Under the pieces are notes generated by a model. The model did not search any database, had not been told where the DNA came from, and saw only the letters and a program-made list of their open reading frames with translations. A stretch of 64,000 nt of DNA, taken from the NCBI GenBank assembly GCA_037043015.1, contig CM073329.1, positions 15,268,648 through 15,332,647 on the forward strand. Direction: 5' to 3'. The translations under genes were made by a program, and so were the position numbers. Shown here piece by piece: positions 35,968-46,230 of the stretch (position 1 is the stretch's first letter; every line of letters begins with the position of its first letter). The DNA comes from Bryum argenteum. Its lineage: Eukaryota; Streptophyta; Bryopsida; Bryales; Bryaceae.

Positions 35968-38900
35968 TTAGATCTGAGCGAGAGCAATCATCCCCTCCGG
36001 CTTCACTTCCATGATCTTGATCACCGAGGCTACACCGATGCGGTGCAAGGCCACGATGGAATCCCCTACCAAACACAGCTTCCGCTTCTGTGCGTATATG
36101 ATGGCCGTCTTCAGAATCTCGTCTGTTGACTCCGAGTCTGTTGCTTTTGCCGAACCCTCTGCCAGCAAAGGAATCAAACCCCTGCACAGAAAATATCGAA
36201 GTGTATCAGAATATAACACAATGCTCAATCTATCAAAGAGGAAAGTCGGTAAGCTATGTTTCATAATCAGGAGATAACATGACCTACTCTAATGTTGAGG
36301 TTTATGTTTGAAATCCTCTTCATGAAATTCTATGGCCATAAAATTCTCGACGAGGGACTAGAGGGGCTCGGTGACTACAGAACCAGATATCTCTCCGTCG
36401 CAACAGAAGAGATCAATCTTGCGTAAACCGATCAATCTTCTGGTCTCGAAAGGTTTCAAGGCTTGCAATTGGATCCGTCTTGAAAGGATTTACAGATATT
36501 AGGTCTTGAAATTTAGTGATGATCCCAGAACACAGATCTACTTCGAAACAGGAAGTTAAAGTTTAAGACTAGCTACCTTAAATGGTGCAAAGTATTCATA
36601 TGGTGGATAGTAGAATTTCATTGATAGTGGGAAAAGAGAGTTTAACAGTAAGAAGAAAAGCACAAGTGGGGAGGGAGCTTTGGTACCTGCAGACAAGGCT
36701 GTGGTGGGCAGGAGAAGGCTCGCTGCACTCCCAAACCAAGCTGTCGGTGGTCATAACAGGAACAGCCACGGACAAGATGGGCACATAAGGTCGGTACTTG
36801 GCAACCAGGCGGGCAGTGCTGCCACCCCTTGTCAACACGATGATCAAGGAAGCACGCACTTTGTTGGCGGTCCTGACCGCCGACGAGGCCAGACTCTCCA
36901 GCGGGCTCATGGGCAACGGCACCGACTTCATGATCTCCTTGAAGATGGCTGGGTAATCCAACGCCGCCTCTGCCTCCTGACAGATCTGCGACATCACCGC
37001 CACCTGCTCACAAATACACACATCACAATCTTAGCTCCCCCAACAAAAAGCTCCGAACCATCCGTATCTCCGTTGATCAGAAGGCCATATCTGTATTCCT
37101 TCTGACATTGTATATATGCAGTCTCTATTCAGGGCTAGTTTTCTTGATTTCTGTATCGATGCTGCATTGTAAATTGATAATTCATCATCAAAGGGGTGAT
37201 ACAGGCGGGAAGACTAAAGTACCGAATATGACCATATATGATGAAGTTGCTGAAATGAGATGGAAGAAGGTTCGAACAATCTCTCACTTCATTCATTCTT
37301 GCTGGTATGATTAAGTTGATGGAATGGGCTCTACTGGAAGCTTTGAACGATATCGACTCTTATTGATGTTACGAAGTTGATGAATGAAGCTACGAGTGAT
37401 CTACATCTTTGTTTGTGACGAAGGTGATGAATTGAAATAAAAGAATCTGTCATTGTTGAATCTTACTAATACGATGAAGTTGCTAAATGAGGACGGAAGA
37501 AGCTTCTCTATCTTGGAATTATTCCTGTCGATAAGATGAATTTGATGAAATGAGAGTGGGAGGGAGACTTACAGCCATCTCGGGGTAAGATCCATTGGCA
37601 GTCTCCCCACTAAGCATGACAGCGTCGGTACCATCCAGAACAGCATTGGCCACATCCGTAGCCTCAGCACGAGTAGGACGAGGAGCCTTGATCATGGACT
37701 CGAGCATCTGCGTGGCCGTCACCACCGGCTTCCCCACGGAGTTACACTTGTAAATCATCATCTTCTGCGCCAGGAAGATCTTCTCGGTGGGAATCTCCAT
37801 CCCCAAGTCTCCTCGTGCCACCATAATCCCGTCGGTTTCCTTCAGAATATCGTCGAAGTTCACCAACCCCTCCTGGTTCTCGACCTGCCCGAAAACACCA
37901 CATGCAAAATCAGGAAACTCGTAGAATAGAATCATGGACTAAGGCCATATTCATCAAATCCACAGTCTCAATTTACTGCTACTTTCCGTTGATTCTACAA
38001 TTGATTATTTTATCAACTCTACATTTGCGATTGATTCTTTTATTATAGATGGGGAAGTTATCCTTTACAAATCAGAAATAGTTGCTGAAACTGTAGGCAA
38101 AAGATTGGAGAAGTAGCAAATGTGACCATAACTATATACGTTATGGATTGAAGAAAGGTGAGCTTTCGATGGATGGTTACTCACCTTGGAGATGATGTGG
38201 ATAGACTCGGAAGCCTTGCCCAGCATCTTCTTGATAGTAATAATATCTGACCCCTTGCGCACGAAGGAGGCAGCAATGAAGTCGATCTTGTTGGGAACGC
38301 CCCACTGCAAGATATCATCAATATCCTTCTGAGTGATAGTCGGCAAGTCGACCACAATCCCAGGCAAGTTCACATTCTTCTTCTCTCCGAGCATGGCGGT
38401 ATTCTCGCACCGACACAGCACCATGCCCTTGTCGGGGTGACACTCCAGCACGGTTAGAGTGATCGTCCCGTCCGAGCACAAGATCTCGTTCCCTGGCTCC
38501 ACGTCCGTCGCTAGCTTCGGGTAACTCATGGCTATCATCTTGTTGTCTCCGAGATGGAAGTAGTCGGTTGTGATCCAGAGCTCTTGGTTCCGAACTAGCT
38601 TGATCGGCTTGCCTAATGCCAGTTGCCCCGTTCGAATCTCGGGTCCCTGGACAGCGATCATTCCGAAAGATAATCATCAGCACCAGTTAGAACATTTCTA
38701 CAGTGTTTGAAGAGTAGTAATAGTATCAGTATTGTAAGTGAGTGGTGGGTGTATGCCGAGGGAATCTAGAATCGTTTTGGATCCAGATGGGTGTAAGCTT
38801 CTCTCCTTTCGTAAACTCATCGTATCAATATGAATTAACAGAATAAGAGATCGTCCCATCATTCCAAAAAGAACTGACTGAGACAAAGTTCTTTCGAAGC

Positions 38901-39802
38901 ATCGATCAACGAAGAATCAACAAAGACAGGGTTTCTTCGATCTCATTTTATCAACTCCATCATTTCGAGAGAATCAAGTAAGACGGAGCTTCTTCCATAT
39001 GATTTGACCAACTTCGTCATGTTAGTAAGAATCGACAAAGACAGGGATTGTTCCAAGCTTCCTCTCATTAATTTCATCATGTCAATATGAATCAGCAAAG
39101 ACAGATAATTTGTGGAGCTCATTCAATTGACGTTATCATCTCAATAATAAAGAAATGAAAAAAAACAACAGAATTAATGATCGTTCGAAGCTTCTTCCAT
39201 CAACTTGATAATTTCATTGAGAATCAACAAGGATAGGGATCGATCAGAGCTTCCTCCTCCACTCATCGTTTCAACAAGGATCGATAGAATAAGTTATCGT
39301 TCGAAGATTATATCATCTCAGTTGTATCATACTAGTAAGAATCAGCAAAGACAAATCGCTTGTGGAGCTTCACTTTCTCGCATGAATGAGTACCAAACGG
39401 AGACAGATCGTTCGAAGCTTCTTTCATCTCGACATCAATCAGGATGAGAGAGGGGTGGGAGGGTACCTTGGTGTCGAGCAGGACGGCGCACATGGTTTGG
39501 GTGTTGTGCATGGCTTGGCGGAGGTTATCCAGGGTATACTGATGATACTCGTGGGTGCCATGGGAGAAATTGAAGCGGGCCACATTCATACCCGCCCTCA
39601 GCAGCTTCTCAAGAACAGGAACCTCTCGGGACTTGGGACCCAGAGTGCACACGATCTTGGTCTTGGAGATTTTGCAGCGGCCATCGTCGACGGTGTGGCC
39701 CAGAATGTGCGCAATGTCCGTCTTGGTGGCCATACTCTCCAATGAGCCTCCCTTCTTCAACGCCCTGTTCGGCACCACCTCTATCGCAGACAGAGAACCC
39801 AT
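35968..39802 (-). CDS. Pyruvate kinase, plant cytosolic type (5 exons, 546 residues)
   Basis: It catalyses the last step of glycolysis, phosphoenolpyruvate + ADP to pyruvate + ATP. Exons in coding order are 39802-39467, 38646-38185, 37884-37573, 37003-36687 and 36181-35968, all GT-AG and in phase. Motifs are [40 protein letters not shown] across junction 1, [19 protein letters not shown], the active-site signature IIHISK-type HIISKVENQEGL across junction 2 (Lys266, Glu268), [10 protein letters not shown] (Asp292), [32 protein letters not shown] and a C-terminal effector-type domain ending IALAQI. The first in-frame ATG ([10 protein letters not shown]) adds 23 residues before [11 protein letters not shown], which aligns with the usual cytosolic start; the shorter form (start 39733, 523 residues) is possible. 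No convincing plastid transit peptide is seen. Confidence 0.95.
37190..37545 (-). repeat. Degenerate roughly 60-bp repeats in pyruvate kinase intron 3
   Basis: Units of the type 'gatgaagttg-tgaaatgag-tggaagaag-ttc' recur about five or six times with variable spacing. They are the reverse complement of the repeats in intron 1 (38700-39450). Confidence 0.6.
38700..39450 (+). repeat. Degenerate roughly 60-65-bp repeats in pyruvate kinase intron 1 and over its flank
   Basis: Units of the type 'gaatcaacaaagacaggg-ttcttc--tctcatt--atcaactccatcat' recur about nine times. The divergence is high, so this is an old array. It fills nearly all of intron 1 (38647-39466). Confidence 0.65.
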
Positions 39803-40494
39803 CCCACCAGATCGAACAGTCAAATCACCAGCAAAAAAAGCAAAGCTGCCAATACTACTAGCAAACAACGAAGCTGCAATCGATCAACTACAGCTTCAAT
39901 TTGCTGCAAGAACACAACATCTTATAGAAGTGTGTAGTAGACTCTAGGGCAAGAAGAAGAAGCAAACGCGCCATAGCAGATATTACAGAGGCGTGAGTAG
40001 CAAGTGTAGTACTTTTTCAAAGCAAACCTTAATCCTCGCGATGGTGTTAATCAGTCTGAAAGCTGATGGGTTCCCAGATTGTGGGTGGGTACCGTAAGCG
40101 AGTCTAGTGGTGGCGGAAAAGAGCAAAGTGGGACCTTTAGGAGGGCACAGTCCTAGCAAAGGCTTAAACCCTCAATGCAATGCGACCGGGGGAGGAAAAG
40201 GTGACTGACCTGCGATCGAGGAAGGGGCCGGGGTGGTGGTGGAGGAGGTGGAGGAGCGGGCGGGCGGGCGGAGCAGAAGGAGAGGTGAGAATGTGGTGAT
40301 CAGTGAGAAGGGCGTGGATGGTTGGCGTTGGTGGCAGCAGCCTTTCGGTAGCGGAACGGGAACGGGAAGAGACAGGCAGGCGTCTGTAGCTAACTTTACG
40401 TTGTGAGGTGGGTTCCACTGTCTCGTGCCCGCCTGAGCCACACACACAGGCCGCAAACTAAACCCTCTCCCTGAAACCCTCACTTTTAGTTTTG
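39803..40494. promoter_or_regulatory. Upstream region of the pyruvate kinase gene
   Basis: The minus-strand frame stays open upstream of the chosen ATG as far as a possible acceptor (GATTGCAG, near 39870), so a leader intron is likely. GC-rich sequence near 40190-40290 may be the core promoter or leader. No defined motif is claimed. Confidence 0.5.
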
Positions 40495-40925
40495 CAAAGC
40501 CCCGGCTTGGTTGTAATATTGCAAACGCGCCTTGGGGTGTAATATTGCAAACGGACCTTGGGTTGTAATATTGCAAACGGGACTTCAGTTGGAACACTCC
40601 GCAGGGGGCTTGGGTTGTAATATTGCCAACATGGCTTGGGTTGCGATATTGCAAAAGGGGCTTGGGTTGTAATATTGCGAACAGGGCTTGGGTTGTAATA
40701 TTTTGAACGGGGCTTGAGTTGTAAAATTTGCAAACGGGGCTGGAGATGGAATAGTGCAAACAAGGCTTGGGTTGTAATATTGCGAATAGGGCTTGAGTTG
40801 GAATATTGTGAACGAGGCTTGGGTTGTAATATTGCAAACAGGGCTTGGGTTGTAATATTGCGAATGTGGCTTGGGGTGTTATACACTAAACGGGGCTTGC
40901 GTTGTAACATTGCAAACTTGGGCCT
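40495..40925. repeat. 26-bp minisatellite, about 16 copies
   Basis: The unit TTGTAATATTGCAAACGGGG + CTTGGG is repeated with moderate divergence. Because 26 is not a multiple of 3, three units give a 78-bp (26-residue) period, and this explains the long minus-strand frames rich in NITTQA and NPSP motifs; these are not taken as genes. Confidence 0.92.
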
Positions 40926-41526
40926 TGTGGAGTTAGGAGCATGGCTTTTGTGTAGTAAACTATCGCTACATGTCATGATTGAATCACACTTTCTACACAC
41001 ATTGTTCTATGATCATATGACTTAAGATTTTACTAGTACTTTTTTGATTATGTGAATTTCGTTTTTTAGGTCGTGCCTTTTGCTTGTCAACACGAGAGAG
41101 AAAAGTTTTCAAGGCCAATTAAATGACATAGCCAAATTGATAGTTTTCAACACTAGAACCAAAAAAAATCACACGACTAAAAATCTCATTGAAAAGAGTA
41201 TGGTAACTCATACGAAGTAATAAACCACAAGTTTACATCACAAATCAAAAATTCTCATAACACCTTTGAGCATCTCCAATCCTCATAGGGGCTCTTGTTA
41301 TTCTAAAACCATGATGGTTGTCCTTCGTGCAACTATTGTTGTTGAGAGCCTCTTTATTATTGTGTGGAGCCCTATTGCAGTAGCTTTCAAGTCTAAGTTA
41401 AGAGGTTCTTTGTTTGTTTTCTTATGGCAACGTCTCTACATGATGAAATTTTGGTAATCTCTACATAATTATTTTGAATTTGGATGTCATTGATTTTTTA
41501 TAAATTTGACTTTTGGTAATCACTCT
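40926..41526. other. Spacer, nothing recognised
   Basis: No gene, RNA or clear repeat was seen. The short plus frame near 41266 has no family features. Confidence 0.5.
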
Positions 41527-41890
41527 TTAACCCCTAAACGTCCTAGCATATTTCTAACCAAAAAACACACTTTCAAAAAAAGTGTCATAGATGAGATTGA
41601 AGATAATATATTTGAATAGCAATTGTAAAAACTAGTAATAGAATTGTTGTAAGTCATGTGGGCCAAAATTTTAGGTACCGAGGTGTCATTGGGAGAAATT
41701 CTTGGCTCAAAAGAGAACCTTGCAATGGTGAAAAAACCAAAAAAATTACAAAAGAAAGATCATCCAAAAGTAAAATTGTTTTGGACCCGATGCACTTAAA
41801 TCTAAGCCCTATTTACGAGACAATATTTGATTCATGCAAGGTTTCTAATGCTAAGACATGACTCTAAAAAAATTGCATGCTACATTTCAT
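41527..41890 (-). repeat. Partial TTAA-family member (copy E)
   Basis: The left end TTAA-CCCCTAAACGTCC is intact. The interior shares 'aaaagtgtcatagatgagat', 'gtcatgtgggccaaaatttt', 'ccttgcaatggtgaaaaaac' and 'attacaaaagaaa' with the rest of the family. No matching right end was found. Confidence 0.55.
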
Positions 41891-42220
41891 TTTGTATATT
41901 TATTCAAAAGGGCAAACTTTTGAAATGCTTTCACAATCACAAAGTTCCAAAAGTTCAAACATGTATTCCTAACTAACACAGGTCATTACATGATGAGAAT
42001 GCATATAATTCTGAAGATTCTTTAACCAAATTCAGCATATTCTTTGTACTCTGGTAACCATGGTTTTGATTTTGTACCTGCGCCCCACCCATAATAACTT
42101 TCGCATTGAAAACGAGAAAAAGGCCTGTAACTTAATGGACGGAAGGAGGGCGTTTGCATGGCCCCATGAGGCGCTGACCGCCGCTTCCCAATCAAATTCC
42201 ACCATTCATTGTCAGACCCC

Positions 42221-42340
42221 CTTCCGAGGTCCCACCCCATCCGAGGTCCCACCCCATCCGAGGTCCCACCCCATCCGAGGTCCCACCCCCTTCCGAGGTC
42301 CCACCCCATCCGAGGTTCCACCCCCATCCGAGGTCCAATC
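42221..42340. repeat. 17-bp minisatellite, about 7 copies
   Basis: The unit TCCGAGGTCCCACCCCA is repeated nearly perfectly. A further partial copy with its flank (attcattgtcagaccc) recurs at 42380-42415, so the array and its border have been duplicated. Open frames across it on both strands are by-products. Confidence 0.92.
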
Positions 42341-42420
42341 CATTTACTGTACAAAGGGAACTGCCGCTTCCCAATCATTCATTGTCAGACCCACCCCCCT
42401 TCCGAGGTCCCACCCATTTA

Positions 42421-43860
42421 CTGTACTGTACAAGGGAACTGCCTCTCATGTGCCTTTGATTTTTTGCAGGTGGGCTTTTCTTTCTGAGCTCTTTTTTCGT
42501 TCCAAATTTCCATGATTTGTTGCTCTTTTTCCAACTTCCTCCATCCCTTTTTGACAAGTTCGCCGGTCTCCAAAGGAGGCCAGCCGGCAGACTGTTCATT
42601 CCAGTTTTATGGACTGAATCAATGTTTTCTTTTTTTGTTTCTATTGTTCTCCGTCCGGTCATTTGTAATGATTGCTTCTTTTGTTTGTTTGATTGGAAAA
42701 TCAAAGAATGTTCAACATATACCGGTTCTGCATGGAAGCATTTGTTGACTTCGTGACCTAGGGTAGAAGCACCTATGAAAAGGTTTCGATGTTTTTTTGC
42801 AAAAAACTGAAACTTTGACGGAATATAACTCAAGATCCGTAGGGTGGAATATGATAAAAATTTGATGAGTAAACAAAGTAAAGAGTTATGGTAGAGCAGC
42901 CAAAAATGGCGCAATGCCAAAAATGGAGCCCTAGTAATCTTCACTGTCACGTACATAATAGCTTCTCCTTACAATAGTACCATGTACACTCTGCAAAGAT
43001 TATAGGGTGTCACTTTAGGGCACCATTTTAGGAACACCTATATTTCCATCTTTGAAAATTCATTACTCACTGTAGAAGAGTCGAAAAATGATGATTCCAC
43101 TTGCTCTAGTTTTCTACTAATTTTCCCCATGCACAAAAATTGCTTGCACTGGCAACATTCCTGTAGATTTTCTGTGCTGAAAATTGCGCCATTATAGGAC
43201 AACTTACCATATTTACAAAATCTCACGGTTGGATCTCCTGAAATCCAATTTAAGAAGATTTTGTTCATGGATTTAAGATATGGCTGTTGTGGAGGTTCTT
43301 TGGGGGTTAATGGTTTTAGCATGTGATTTGGGAGATTTTAGAGGAGGATTGTAATCAATTTGTGTAGATATTATTGTTGAGAATAGTTTCAACTTTAGTA
43401 TTTTAGTTGTTTACGTGTGTAACTTAGCTTTAACCTATGGCTATGCTGTAAAAATCTGTGTTTTCTGGAGCTCTAAAAAATTAAAAAATGCAAATTTTTA
43501 CCCCTTTGTACATAGGCATAGGTGAAATTCCTACACTTTTTTAGTACTTCCAAAAGTAGGTTTTTTGGAGCTTTTTACTGACAAGTGCCATGTCAAATTC
43601 CAATTTGATGGATGTTTACCATCTGTGAGATTGTAATATTTAAAGTTCAAAATTGCTAAAACTTATGGGGGGGTTGGTTGTTGATGTAAAGTATGCCCTG
43701 TCGTTAACAATCACTATATTTTTACCTTGTGGACACATGTAAAGACACAAATCTTTATATAAAATATAAAATGATCCCATGATCACATCTCACAATGTGC
43801 AGATACATGAGGAATGTCACTATTTAAGAGGGTTATCTCCTGCACGATATAAACCAAAAT
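42421..43860. other. Spacer with dispersed non-coding repeats
   Basis: 43000-43210 is an inverted copy of the repeat at 26640-26850. 42790-42880 ('aaaaactgaaactttgac-gaat') resembles 11740-11810 in the THG1 region. The 193-residue minus frame over 42375-42956 has low-complexity sequence and no known domain, so I do not call it. Confidence 0.5.
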
Positions 43861-44000
43861 CTACTCTATACTTTCTGGTGTGATTTGAATAATTTTAAAA
43901 ATGGATGAGCCGCCGTGGCTGTGAAGTGCAACAATGGAATCACCCACATGACATAACTTCCGCGACACAACATTGTTGAAGCTCTCACCGACCCTGGTGG
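43861..44000 (-). pseudogene. Decayed 3'-terminal fragment of a pyruvate kinase gene
   Basis: Read on the minus strand, 43959-43861 gives [20 protein letters not shown] followed by FKIIQITPESIE and a stop. This lines up with [20 protein letters not shown] followed by [10 protein letters not shown] of the last exon of the pyruvate kinase gene at 35968. The frame continues a little upstream as VGESFNNVVSR. No catalytic exon is present. It differs from the neighbouring gene at many positions, and KLCHVGD with VVSR suggests a different paralogue as its source rather than a recent local copy. It lies directly left of the copia fossil. Confidence 0.75.
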
Positions 44001-44014
44001 TGCACACTGCCACG

Positions 44015-44651
44015 TGTCACACTGGAGGTTTAGAGGACAATAACAGATTAGTACCTGCAGCCTTAATTTGCATGTAGTGGCACTTAAGGCTGCACTAAGC
44101 CGTTACTTAGTAGGCTGCGCAACAACAAGTAGTGGGCCGTATTGTTGTGGCAATACTTATACCTGTAAATCCTTGCTTTCTATCTCATTTCAATTCACTT
44201 GTCCAAAGCTGTGCGTTAGATCCGCCACATGGTATCAGAGCTTGGTCGATAGCGACAGCGGCTGACTAGTCTTCGCTCAAGAAGTGTGTTTCATAGGCAA
44301 ACACTATAGCGGGGAAGTCAAGTCTCTACTGGAAAGAAATTAGATCACTATAGCAAGTTTCAGATTACTGTAGCAATCAGAAGACTGTAGTTTGAGCATT
44401 ATGGCCGCCAGCAACGCCACCCTGCAACGCCACCCTGCATGAAGCCTCCAAGCTCGAAGGAGTACCAAACTATTCCGTCTGGAGCTTTAAGCTTCACAAC
44501 ATGCTAGTGAGGGACGACGCGTGGAAGATCGTTGATCCTCCAGCAGGAACGGTGGCGCCCACTACGCAGGCAGAGTTGGACGCGCTGCAGACCCTGAAGA
44601 ACAGTGCGCTTACAATGATCGCATTGTCAGTAAAGGACAACGTGATCCCGC
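44015..44651 (+). mobile_element. Ty1/copia fossil, left part: LTR, primer-binding site and start of gag
   Basis: A probable LTR runs from about TGTCAC (44015) to CCACA (44229) and is followed at once by the primer-binding site TGGTATCAGAGC (44230-44241), complementary to initiator tRNA-Met as in many copia elements. The gag start follows, with the motif YSVWSFKLHNMLVRDDAWKI. The element is interrupted at 44651 and resumes at 52484. LTR start is uncertain because no second LTR is present. Confidence 0.75.
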
Positions 44652-44939
44652 TGTCGTGATGATATCAGTTATATGTTGTAAAAAACTAAATATAAGTTGA
44701 TAACCTCATAGTTTCCATGTACCTGGTACGTGGTAAATATATGAGTGTATTATTAGATTAAAAATATGTTGTGGTGAGAACCACAGTATAGGCCAAGAGG
44801 GATGGATAATAAATTTTTCGTGACAGGCCTATATCTTGGAGGCACTGCATCTTGTCACAGTCTGGAGGTAGGGGCGCCGGTTGGTGGCATTATTTCCTGC
44901 CGTTTACTCTCGCCAGCAGAGCCAAGTCACAAGCTGGTT

Positions 44940-44985
44940 GTGTCGCTCAACGGGTCCAGCGGGGTTCGAACCTGGACCGACAGAA
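44940..44985 (+). other. Possible RNA polymerase III B-box
   Basis: GGGGTTCGAACCTGG contains the tRNA-type B-box consensus GGTTCGAAnCC. It lies inside the LTR-like insertion. I could not find a convincing A-box or a foldable tRNA around it, so it may be chance or a relic of a tRNA-derived SINE. Confidence 0.25.
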
Positions 44986-45962
44986 CGCAGCATCGACTTT
45001 CAAGCCAACCAACCAAGTCCGCGACTTGGCGACTGTATATCGAGCAGCGGCGGATTTATTCAGCCATCGGGAGTCGGAACTACGAGCCTGAGAACGTGGT
45101 GGGGTGAAATTATCCTAGTGGGAACTCATTTAGTTTATTTATGATTGGAGTTGATGTTGAGTTTCTTACATAATGTTAATATATAGAATAATTCGGTGGA
45201 AATCCAACCATTTGGTTGGTACCGAATAAGTAGAATAGAGTATTTTGTATTTCATTAGTTAAGGAGATAACAAGAGATAAGGGGCAGCATGGAGGTGACC
45301 ATCCATGCCCAATGGCATGAGAGATGCCACATGGGCATGGTATGGGCCTTGGTGGCCCCCCCTTTCTCTCTCTCCTTTCTCCTTGGGAGCTGATGGCTTT
45401 GGAGGAGTAGTGTGTTTTGAGTTTTTGGAGTGAGTTGCTAAGTTTTGAGAATGTTGTAGAGTGTTAAGAGAGCTTCCCGAAATGGTATCAAGGGAGTTCA
45501 TACGTTTCGTGAGGAAGGAGCAACACTCTTTTTAGTGCAAAGAGGTCTGCTGCCATGTATTTTTGATTACCGTGACTTCGAGGAGTCACTACGTTTTGTA
45601 AAAACCGTTTCTAAGTGTGATATTTGGAAGGTTTTGTGCATCTTGAGGTTGTGTTTGTAAAAAGCTATCAAGTGTGTGATTTGAAGATAGTATGAGGCCG
45701 TGGTGCCGATTTGAAGTAGAGAGGGTTTCTTCCTCTCTTAACATGGGAGCGGTTTTGAGATGACCGTTTTTGATTTGACCTCATAACTTTTGTGTGATTT
45801 TTCTGAGATTGAGATTCAGAGGGTTTGTAATATAACTTGTTAGCTTTCTATAGAGCTATCACGCACTAACTTTGGAGCTTTTGAGTGTAGTTGGCACTCT
45901 TTTTAGTGAAGAAAGGTCTGCTGCCTTGAAAATTTGATCGCCTAACTTCTACTGTCCATAGA

Positions 45963-46230
45963 TGTCACGACTCCATCCGTCATGACAGCTGGACGTAACA
46001 GATACAAGGCAGATACAAGGCAGTTCGAGGACGGTTACAATTTAGAGTCCTATATCAACTCGTAGCAAGAATGCATTCGTCATCTGGCATTTTGTAAGGT
46101 TATGTAATGGTTCCACTTATCGAATGCAATGCTTACAAACCGGTTCACAGTCTATATGAATTCTTATTGTAATGAAATGCGAAATGCTTTTGTAGTAGAA
46201 TGTGAGCTGCTTCGTTGTCGATTCATGACA
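45963..46230 (+). repeat. 5' LTR of the gypsy chromovirus (268 bp)
   Basis: It starts TGTCACGACTCC and ends GATTCATGACA. By eye it is identical to the 3' LTR apart from an 11-bp tandem duplication (gatacaaggca). Confidence 0.93.

Noticed and set aside
40172-41000. Minus-strand frames of 180-221 codons with NITTQA-type repeats
   Set aside because: They follow from the 26-bp minisatellite, which is open in several frames; no domain, and the frames run over the pyruvate kinase upstream region.
42022-42515. Frames of 92-151 codons on both strands
   Set aside because: They cover the 17-bp minisatellite and its flank; the repeated GPTPSEV or GWGGTSD pattern is due to the repeat.
42375-42956. 193-codon minus-strand frame
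   Set aside because: Low-complexity, no recognisable family, extends into the minisatellite, and has no supporting splice partners.
44940-44985. tRNA gene or SINE at a B-box-like sequence
   Set aside because: Only the B-box is convincing; no A-box or cloverleaf could be made, so no RNA gene is called.
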